DNA of 8,469 nucleotides. It comes from Deltaproteobacteria bacterium (lineage in GTDB: Bacteria > Myxococcota > B64-G9). This document shows positions 1-5,358 of the stretch, in pieces (the first letter of the stretch is position 1; every line of letters starts with the position of its first letter). The stretch covers positions 1 through 8,469 of the forward strand of contig QMME01000158.1 in NCBI GenBank assembly GCA_003647095.1, written 5' to 3'. Made by a program: the position numbers and the translations under genes. Below the pieces are notes generated by a model that saw only the letters and a list, made by a program, of their open reading frames with translations, ran no database searches and was not told where the DNA came from.

Positions 1-1380
1 CAGGCGGCCCGCGAGGCTGCGCTCAACGAAGCCGGTATCTTCAAGGTGGCCAAGCCCTGGCGTGATGAGCTGGAAATAACCGTGCGGCGGGCCCTGGAAC
101 TGCGCCAGATGCGTCACAAGCTGCGGGACAACATGGTGCGTTTCGACCGTGGACTGGTACTGGAGCGGCGCATGCGCCAGGCCGGCAATCCCCGGGAAGT
201 ATTCGAAGCCGCCCTGGAGTTCATCACCGGGTTGGATCAAGTACGCAGCGCCGAGGTGCTGCTGGGCGATGACGACAATCCACAGCGCCTGGCCCTGGCA
301 ACTCCCGTCAGTGTCTTCTTCGAATCGGACCTGCCGCTGGCGGAGCAGATCCGCCCCGAGGGACATGAGTCACGCATCAAGCGCAGCGGTCCCATCTGGC
401 GGGTCGAGGCCCCCCTGTGGCGGGACAACAACGGATTGTGGCGCTTGCGTTGCTTCTTCAGCCGCCTGGTACAGGAAGAACTCAACTGGTTCGAGTTCTG
501 CGCCGAGCGCCTGGTCGATGCCGTGGAGCGTTACGTACTGGTCGAGCAGGTGCGCCGGCAGCGTAACCAGGAGGATGTCAAGCACGGCCAGTTGATCACC
601 ATGGAGAAGATGGCCGCGGTGGGCCTGCTGGCCTCGGGCGTGGCCCACGAAATCAGCAACCCGGCCGGTTACGTGCGCTCCAACGTAGGGGCGCTGGAGG
701 GCTACCTCGAGGACATCCGCGCCGCCCTGGACAAGCTGGAAAATATCCTCGCCGGTGACCAGAACGAAGGCGCGGCCAGGAAATGGGCGGCCGTCAAAAA
801 GGAGTTCGACCTGGACCAGGCGCTGGAAGATCTGGTGGAGATCAGCGCCGAAACCCGGGAAGGTGTGGAACGCATCATCACCATCGCCGCCAACCTGCGC
901 ACTTTCGCCCGCAACGGCAGCCAGGATCGCAAGCGCTTCCAGGTACGCAACTGCCTGGAATCCAGCCTTACCATGGTGATGTACAAGTACAAGTCGGGCA
1001 TCAAGCTGCAGCAGGAACACCAGCCGGTACCCGACGTGCTCGGCAACCCGGCCGAGGTGGGTCAGGTCCTGATGAACCTGATGGTAAACGCCGCCCAGGC
1101 CATGAACGGATCCGGGATCCTCACTCTCAGGACATTCATCGAAGACGACTGGGTCAAGGTGAGCATCGGCGACACCGGCCCGGGAATACCGGAGCACCTG
1201 TTGGAGCGGATCTTCGAACCCCTGTTCACCACCAAGGAAGCCGGCCAGGGTACCGGCCTGGGCCTGGCCATCTCCCGCGACATCATCGAACGCCACGGCG
1301 GGCGCATAGAAGTGTCCAGCGAACCTGGACAAGGTGCCGTGTTCACCGTCATGCTGCCGGCCCTGGTCGAGGAAGGTTGA
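1..1380 (+). CDS. Receiver-histidine kinase hybrid, 5'-truncated by window edge
   Basis: This is a cytoplasmic sensor kinase that should autophosphorylate on His and is probably controlled by phosphorylation of its own N-terminal receiver domain. The frame is open to base 1, giving 459 visible residues. The first residues (GIFKVAKPWRDELEITVRRALE) match the last strand and helix of a response-regulator receiver, with the conserved Lys-Pro at 18-19, so the GTG at 46 is not a real start. Residues about 60-180 form an unassigned sensor region, possibly GAF-like. Next comes a dimerisation/phosphoacceptor domain with H-box HEISNP (His216). The ATPase domain has an N-box (NLMVNAAQAM, Asn363), G1 DTGPG (391-395), an F-box (FEPLFTTK) and G2 GTGLGLA. 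No membrane segment is visible. The spacer between the two phosphoacceptor helices is long, as in HPK4-like kinases. Kinase identity is firm. Its signal and partner are unknown. Confidence 0.93.
   Translation, partial: QAAREAALNEAGIFKVAKPWRDELEITVRRALELRQMRHKLRDNMVRFDRGLVLERRMRQAGNPREVFEAALEFITGLDQVRSAEVLLGDDDNPQRLALATPVSVFFESDLPLAEQIRPEGHESRIKRSGPIWRVEAPLWRDNNGLWRLRCFFSRLVQEELNWFEFCAERLVDAVERYVLVEQVRRQRNQEDVKHGQLITMEKMAAVGLLASGVAHEISNPAGYVRSNVGALEGYLEDIRAALDKLENILAGDQNEGAARKWAAVKKEFDLDQALEDLVEISAETREGVERIITIAANLRTFARNGSQDRKRFQVRNCLESSLTMVMYKYKSGIKLQQEHQPVPDVLGNPAEVGQVLMNLMVNAAQAMNGSGILTLRTFIEDDWVKVSIGDTGPGIPEHLLERIFEPLFTTKEAGQGTGLGLAISRDIIERHGGRIEVSSEPGQGAVFTVMLPALVEEG
1370..1376 (+). promoter_or_regulatory. 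Ribosome binding site for the HDOD gene
   Basis: The sequence AGGAAGG lies inside the last codons of the upstream kinase, 10 bases before a TTG codon at 1387. It supports TTG as the start, because the next in-frame ATG (1456) would cut into the HDOD domain. The spacing is slightly long and the start codon is weak, so expression may depend on translational coupling with the kinase. Confidence 0.55.
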
Positions 1381-1386
1381 ACGGCA

Positions 1387-2238
1387 TTGGCCAAGCCGGC
1401 AGCACAGCGGGTACTTTCCCGGCTCGACGACCTGCCTCCGCTGCCACGCAACACCATGCGCCTGGGTGAAATAATAGAAGACCCCGCCTCCACTCCCCTG
1501 CAACTGGCCCAGGTGATCGAACAGGACGCCGCCCTGGCCGCCCGGGTGATGCGGCTGGCCAACTCGGCATACTGCGCCGTCTCCAGCGGCGTGGACAACT
1601 TGGAGCGGGCCGTATGCCTGCTGGGCTTCTCCACCATTCACCACATCGCCTTGTGCCTGCAGTCGCTGCAGATCCTGGGCAGCCAGGGTCCCCCACCCCC
1701 CGAGCAACTGATGGAGCATTCCCTGCAGGTGGCCTGCGCCTCCCAGTTGTTGGCCGAGCGTCTGAAACTACCACTGCCACAGCGTTTCTTCGCCGCCGGC
1801 TTGCTGCACGACATCGGTCGCCTGGCACTATATGTGCTAGAACCCGAGCAGGCGCACAATTGGCCGGAGCGTGCCGAGCAAGAACCGGATAGACTGTTGG
1901 CCGAGCGGCAGCTCTTTGGAATCGACCACCTCGAGGCCGGTCGCCTGCTGGCCGGCAAGTGGAAATATCCACGGGCGCTGCTTGGTGCCATCGCCAATCA
2001 TCATCCGGGCCTGGACGGTGAAGGCACGGAGCCGGCCGTGGCCGACCGGCAACTGCAACAGGTGGTCTGCGTGGCCGACAACTGGTTGCGCCAGCTCGAC
2101 AGGAGTTCGCTGCCGGGGGTGGAGTTTGCTCCGCGTACAAAACCAGCCGTGGTACTGGGATTACCTGGTGAGCCCGACGAGCAGTTCGTCTTGTCGCTGG
2201 ATATCCGTCTTGCCGAGGACACTCCGGCCTGGGGTTGA
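1387..2238 (+). CDS. HDOD domain protein
   Basis: A 283-residue soluble protein made almost entirely of an HDOD domain, a relative of the HD phosphohydrolases used in bacterial signalling. The typical HDOD N-terminus is clear at residues 12-30 (LPPLPRNTMRLGEII), followed by the helical core with VIEQDAALAARVMRLANSAY at 43-62. HD-superfamily positions look retained: His111, the His-Asp pair 141-142 in LLHDIG, His205-His206 in IANHHPG, and Asp231 in VADNW. Many HDOD proteins have lost some of these. The GYP motif of c-di-GMP phosphodiesterases is absent. The start is TTG, since no ATG or GTG lies between the preceding stop and the domain. The gene sits 6 bases after one kinase and 18 before the next, so it is probably an output or adaptor of that pathway. 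Domain identity is firm. Catalytic activity is uncertain. Confidence 0.92.
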   Translation: MAKPAAQRVLSRLDDLPPLPRNTMRLGEIIEDPASTPLQLAQVIEQDAALAARVMRLANSAYCAVSSGVDNLERAVCLLGFSTIHHIALCLQSLQILGSQGPPPPEQLMEHSLQVACASQLLAERLKLPLPQRFFAAGLLHDIGRLALYVLEPEQAHNWPERAEQEPDRLLAERQLFGIDHLEAGRLLAGKWKYPRALLGAIANHHPGLDGEGTEPAVADRQLQQVVCVADNWLRQLDRSSLPGVEFAPRTKPAVVLGLPGEPDEQFVLSLDIRLAEDTPAWG

Positions 2239-2241
2239 CGG

Positions 2242-2248
2242 AAGGGGG
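2242..2248 (+). promoter_or_regulatory. Ribosome binding site for the PAS kinase
   Basis: The purine run AAGGGGG ends 8 bases before the ATG at 2257. This spacing selects that ATG over the GTG at 2248, which overlaps the site itself. Confidence 0.6.
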
Positions 2249-2256
2249 TGTATGCC

Positions 2257-3429
2257 ATGAGCGACTTCGACATCGCCGCCACGGCCGTCTACCGGGCTCT
2301 GCTGGAACAAGGCCGTGGTGTCCACCTGCTCGTCGACCCGGAATCAGCACGCATACTGGACGTGGGGGGCCCGCTGAACCGGCTGCTGGGGTTCCCCCCG
2401 GAGAAGCTGCGCGGACAGCCCCTGGCCCGCCTGCGCCCGTCATCCTGCCCCCCGCACCTGGCGGTGCTGGGGCCGTTGCAGTTGCAGGATGCAGGCACCT
2501 GGGAAGAGGTGGCCCTGGCATCCGCCGACGGCGGGGTGCGCATCTGCTCGGTGGAGGTGATTCCCATAAAGGAGCAAGGCGGGCGACTGCTCTTGCTGCG
2601 CCTGGCCGACGTCACCGGCCGGGCCGAGTTGCAACAGCAGATGCGCCGGATACACGCCCGGCTGCAGCAGGCCTACCGGGATCTGGAGCAGAACCGCGCG
2701 CGGCTCGAGGAGCACCGCCGCGCCTCTTCGTTGTCGCTGTTCGCCGCCGGGCTGGCTCACGAACTCAACAATCCCCTGTCCGTGGTCATTTCCAACCTGT
2801 CCTCGGTCGCGGGCATGGTCCGCGACCTGTCCGGCAAGCCGGATCCCTCCCTGGCCGGCGAGATCGAGCAGACCATGCGGGAGAGCAACGCCGCGCTGGA
2901 ACGGGTGGCCGGGATCGTCGAGCTGCTACGCGAACTCGAACACCAGCCCCACCCGGTGCCGCTGGAACTGGTGTCCTGGTTGCAGCGGCAAGGCAACCTG
3001 GCGGAAGTGCCGGGCAACCGTCCCCGGCGCTTACAGGTCACCAGCGACCCGCAATTGATCCAGCGAATCATCCACAGGTTGCTAGACAACGCCCGCCGGG
3101 CGGCCGGCCCGGGAGGCAATGTCACGCTGGAACTGGCCGGAGACGACGGTCACTTCACCATCGGCATCATCGACGACGGGCCGGGCATGGATGCGGCCGT
3201 GCTGGAAAGGGCCTGCGATCCCTTCTTCACCACCCGCCCGCCCGGCGAGGGACTGGGCCTGGGGCTGTTTCTGGCCCGGCGGGCGGCTGTCTCGCTGGGA
3301 GGCGAACTGGAATTGCAGTCGGTTGCCGGGCATGGCTGCCGGGCCACGGTACGACTGCCCCGAGACAGCTCCAGCCACACCGGCCAGGCGGTGTCCTACG
3401 AGAACTTCCGTACCGGCGCTGCACCCTAG
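2257..3429 (+). CDS. Soluble PAS-type sensor histidine kinase
   Basis: A 390-residue cytoplasmic histidine kinase with no membrane segment. Residues about 10-120 resemble a PAS sensor domain (LLVDPESARILDVGGPLNRLLGF near the start; LLLLRLADVTGRAELQQQM at its end). A short coiled coil (about 125-157) leads to the phosphoacceptor domain with H-box AHELNNPLSVV (His168). The ATPase domain has an N-box with Asn278 in LLDNARRA, G1 DDGPG (306-310), DPFFTT (321-326) and a G2 box GEGLGLGL. All core residues for autophosphorylation are present. The ATG at 2257 is preferred over the GTG at 2248 because of the ribosome-binding-site spacing. It is the last gene of the plus-strand cluster and ends convergent with the OmpA-type lipoprotein gene. 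No cognate regulator follows it; the receiver domain of the first kinase is a possible phosphate acceptor, by inference only. Confidence 0.92.
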   Translation: MSDFDIAATAVYRALLEQGRGVHLLVDPESARILDVGGPLNRLLGFPPEKLRGQPLARLRPSSCPPHLAVLGPLQLQDAGTWEEVALASADGGVRICSVEVIPIKEQGGRLLLLRLADVTGRAELQQQMRRIHARLQQAYRDLEQNRARLEEHRRASSLSLFAAGLAHELNNPLSVVISNLSSVAGMVRDLSGKPDPSLAGEIEQTMRESNAALERVAGIVELLRELEHQPHPVPLELVSWLQRQGNLAEVPGNRPRRLQVTSDPQLIQRIIHRLLDNARRAAGPGGNVTLELAGDDGHFTIGIIDDGPGMDAAVLERACDPFFTTRPPGEGLGLGLFLARRAAVSLGGELELQSVAGHGCRATVRLPRDSSSHTGQAVSYENFRTGAAP

Positions 3430-3445
3430 GACCCAGCCCGGGTGC
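3421..3445 (+). other. Possible hairpin at the end of the signalling cluster
   Basis: GCACCC (3421-3426) can pair with GGGTGC (3440-3445) around a 13-base loop that contains the TAG stop of the PAS kinase. There is no T-run after it, so it is not a standard intrinsic terminator. The rest of the convergent gap 3430-3574 shows only a 5-bp GCCCA/TGGGC inverted repeat (3494-3509) and an 8-base palindrome ACGATCGT (3516-3523). Confidence 0.25.
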
Positions 3446-3574
3446 TGTCGGGGTCGCCTCGCCACTCTCGCTCCCCGGTGACTGTTACTTCTAGCCCAGC
3501 AGATTGGGCGCCTCCACGATCGTTATCGGCAGGAGGGGGGAAAAGATTAGGGGCGAGGGGCTGCGAGGAGCGCC

Positions 3575-4816
3575 TCAGCGGAAGAGGAAGATGACCTCGA
3601 TGCGGCGGTTCTTGGCTCGGCCCTCGGAACGGGAGTTGTCGGCGATGGGGCGGGCCTCGCCGTAGCCGGAGGCCTTGATGCGGTTCATGTCCAGCTTTTG
3701 CTGCTGGATGAGGTAGTCGGAGACCGCCTGGGCCCGGCTCTGCGACAGGGCCAGGTTGGCTGTCTCGCGGCCGCGGGAATCGGTGTAACCCTCGATAATG
3801 AGCGGGTATCCCTGGTACTTGCGGGCCAGCTCGGCGATCTTGTCGAGAAGGTAGGTGCGCTCGGGCAGCACCTCGGCCTTGGCCGGGGCGAACATCTCCC
3901 GCAGGGTGATCACCACCCCGCGGGTGTCGGTCTTGGCCTCGGCACCGTCGATGGAGTTGGCTTCCTTGAACAGGTTCTCCCGCTCCTTCAGCCGCTGGGC
4001 CTCGGCGGTCTTCTTGGCGTAGGCCGCCTGGGCGGCCTTGATGGCCAGGCCGGCCTTCTCGACGGCCAGCTGGGCCAGGTCGCGGGCATTGTCGAAGCGC
4101 TTTTCGACCAGGGCCTGCTGGCTCTGCTTGAGGTAGGTGCGGGCCGAGCTCATGTTCATGGAATCGTACTTGGCGGCCTCGAGCGACTCGGCCATCTGCA
4201 TCTGGGAGCGGGCCCGGGCCAGTATCTCCCCCACCTCTTTTTCCCGCTTGAGCTGCTCGGCCTTGGCCTGCTCGGCGGCCAGGCGCTCGGCAGCGGCCTT
4301 CTTGGCGGCCTCGGCCTCCTGGCGAGCGCGCTCCACCTCGGCGGCGATGCGGGCTTTTTCCTTTTGCGACTTCACCTTCTCCTGCTCGAGCTTCTGCTTC
4401 AGGGCCAGGATCTGCTCCATGCGCTTGATGCGCCGCTCGGCGTCGGCCTGGCGGGCCTGCTGCTGGGATATCAGCTGCCTGGCCGCGGCCAGGCGCTTTT
4501 CCGCCTCCACCTGGCGCTGCTCGGCCTCCAGGCGGCGGGCGTTCTCCAGGGCCGTGGAGTAGCTGATGGCGGCCATGAGCGAGTAGTGCAGGCACTCGAC
4601 ATCGTCGCCGTCGTCGAAGGCCTCCTCGGCCATCTGGTAGTAACGCCTGGCCACCTGGTAGATCTTGGGGGCGGCCTTCTTGGCCTTCAGGGCATCCACC
4701 TTGTTGGCAAAGAGGCGATCGGCCCGCACCAGCTCGGACGGGCGCGGCCCCCCTCCGCAGGCGGCCAGCAAGGCAACCAGGAGAAGCAACAGCCACATTA
4801 CCTTGTTCTTTTTCAT
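3575..4816 (-). CDS. OmpA-type outer-membrane lipoprotein with helical N-terminal half
   Basis: A 413-residue lipoprotein expected to sit in the outer membrane and bind peptidoglycan. A Lys-rich N-terminus and a hydrophobic run lead to lipobox LAAC with Cys20; Gly follows at +2, so no inner-membrane retention signal is seen. Residues 30-95 are helical, about 95-200 form a long Ala/Glu/Lys/Arg coiled coil, and about 200-275 is a second helical unit resembling DUF4398. The C-terminal OmpA/Pal domain (about 298-408) contains GYTDSRG and LSQSRAQAVSDYL; Asp346 and Arg361 sit 15 residues apart like the diaminopimelate-binding pair of OmpA proteins, and NRRIEV closes the domain. The ATG at 4816 is chosen over a GTG at 4825 because GAGGTG lies 6 bases upstream and the signal peptide is then of normal length. 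It is 19 bases downstream of the small exported protein gene, so probably co-transcribed. It is not classical Pal, which is much shorter and lacks the coiled coil. Confidence 0.93.
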   Translation of the reverse strand: MKKNKVMWLLLLLVALLAACGGGPRPSELVRADRLFANKVDALKAKKAAPKIYQVARRYYQMAEEAFDDGDDVECLHYSLMAAISYSTALENARRLEAEQRQVEAEKRLAAARQLISQQQARQADAERRIKRMEQILALKQKLEQEKVKSQKEKARIAAEVERARQEAEAAKKAAAERLAAEQAKAEQLKREKEVGEILARARSQMQMAESLEAAKYDSMNMSSARTYLKQSQQALVEKRFDNARDLAQLAVEKAGLAIKAAQAAYAKKTAEAQRLKERENLFKEANSIDGAEAKTDTRGVVITLREMFAPAKAEVLPERTYLLDKIAELARKYQGYPLIIEGYTDSRGRETANLALSQSRAQAVSDYLIQQQKLDMNRIKASGYGEARPIADNSRSEGRAKNRRIEVIFLFR

Positions 4817-4822
4817 GACGGT

Positions 4823-4828
4823 CACCTC
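4823..4828 (-). promoter_or_regulatory. Ribosome binding site for the OmpA-type lipoprotein
   Basis: GAGGTG on the minus strand, 6 bases before the ATG at 4816 and inside the 19-base gap after the upstream stop codon. It decides the start in favour of 4816. Confidence 0.65.
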
Positions 4829-4835
4829 GCTTCCC

Positions 4836-5261
4836 TCACAGGCCCTGGGCCTCGAGTTCCTTCATGCGCGCCTCGGCGGCGTCGGCCGCCTGGCGGGCCG
4901 ACTCGGCCTGCTGCTCGGCGTTCCGCGCCAGGGTCTCGGCCTCCTCGGCGGCGTCCTCGGCGGCCAGGCGGTTTATCTTGGCCCGGCAGTAGGCGGCCTG
5001 GGCCTCGATGCGCCTGAGCAGCATGTTGATCCGCTCGAACTTCTCACTGGCCAGGAAGGCCTGGGCCTGGCCGATCCAGGTGCGGATGATCTCGATGTCC
5101 CGGGCCGCGCCCTCGGTGACGTCGGCGGACTTGAGATCGGCGATCACCCGGCTCCAGTGATCGAACTGCTTGGAATAGTTGCGGCCACTTCCCGCCTGCA
5201 CGGCGGCCGCCAGCAGCAGTGCGGCCAGTACCGGCAACAACAACAGGAATCTCGGCTTCAT
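4836..5261 (-). CDS. Small exported helical protein of unknown function
   Basis: A 141-residue protein with a clear Sec signal peptide: Lys/Arg at 2-4, a Leu/Ala-rich core (5-20) and a signal-peptidase I site after VQA at 21-23. There is no lipobox Cys, so the mature protein is probably soluble in the periplasm or peripherally bound. The mature part is all-helical by appearance. Residues 58-100 (starting IIRTWIGQAQAFLASEKFER) resemble the second helical unit of the OmpA-type lipoprotein encoded just downstream. Residues 101-139 are an Ala/Glu-rich coiled coil. There is one Cys (92). The ATG at 5261 is chosen because AAGGAGG lies 7 bases upstream and the signal peptide begins there; a longer frame to 5336 would start inside the promoter. 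I do not recognise a named family. The context suggests a partner of the lipoprotein in cell-envelope organisation, which is an inference. Confidence 0.82.
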   Translation of the reverse strand: MKPRFLLLLPVLAALLLAAAVQAGSGRNYSKQFDHWSRVIADLKSADVTEGAARDIEIIRTWIGQAQAFLASEKFERINMLLRRIEAQAAYCRAKINRLAAEDAAEEAETLARNAEQQAESARQAADAAEARMKELEAQGL

Positions 5262-5268
5262 GGGCAGC

Positions 5269-5275
5269 CCTCCTT
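5269..5275 (-). promoter_or_regulatory. Strong ribosome binding site for the small exported protein
   Basis: AAGGAGG on the minus strand, 7 bases before the ATG at 5261, is close to the ideal Shine-Dalgarno sequence. It rules out the longer open frame that extends upstream. Confidence 0.75.
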
Positions 5276-5306
5276 GTCTCGTTCCCTTGGCAAGAATTCG
5301 GCGCCG

Positions 5307-5336
5307 ACAGTAGCACGCGCTGTCGCGAAGTGTCAA
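5307..5336 (-). promoter_or_regulatory. Sigma-70-like promoter with extended -10
   Basis: On the minus strand a perfect -35 hexamer TTGACA (5331-5336) is followed by an 18-base spacer and TACTGT (5307-5312). The -10 matches the consensus at its three most conserved positions and is preceded by TGC, an extended -10 motif. Transcription would start near 5300, leaving a leader of about 40 bases before the ATG at 5261. The element lies wholly inside the gap 5262-5358, so the small exported protein and the OmpA-type lipoprotein can be expressed independently of the large gene upstream. No operator-like repeat was seen beside it. Confidence 0.6.
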
Positions 5337-5358
5337 CGCAGAGCGGGACCTGCGGCCT

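Noticed and set aside
46..1380. GTG at 46 as the start of the first kinase
   Set aside because: It falls inside the last strand of a receiver domain, and the frame is open and receiver-like upstream to the window edge.
370..1719. Open frame of 449 codons antisense to the receiver-kinase and HDOD genes
   Set aside because: It has no recognisable domain and is explained as the complement of two clear signalling genes with high third-position GC. Long antisense frames are expected here.
1378..2238. Recoding of TGA as an amino acid in this genome
   Set aside because: TGA also ends the three minus-strand genes at sensible places, and the genome is GC-rich, unlike known TGA-reassigned bacteria. 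Occasional readthrough remains possible, but reassignment does not.
2235..3494. Open frame of 419 codons overlapping the PAS kinase in another frame
   Set aside because: It is Gly/Arg/Ala/Pro-rich with no motif, whereas the overlapping kinase has all the conserved boxes.
3541..3577. GAGG/CCTC hairpin with a downstream TTTT on the minus strand as a terminator for the lipoprotein gene
   Set aside because: The 4-bp stem overlaps the stop codon, and the T-run is more than 20 bases away, so it does not form an intrinsic terminator.
3426..4796. Long frames over the OmpA-type lipoprotein on both strands (also 3698-5017 on the plus strand)
   Set aside because: Their composition is shadow-like (Gly/Arg/Pro- or Leu/Gly-rich). 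The lipoprotein frame has a signal peptide, a coiled coil and an OmpA domain.
5337..5354. CGCAG/CTGCG inverted repeat as a terminator of the large gene
   Set aside because: It has only 5 base pairs and an 8-base loop, with no T-run on the transcribed side; it also abuts the -35 hexamer of the next promoter.
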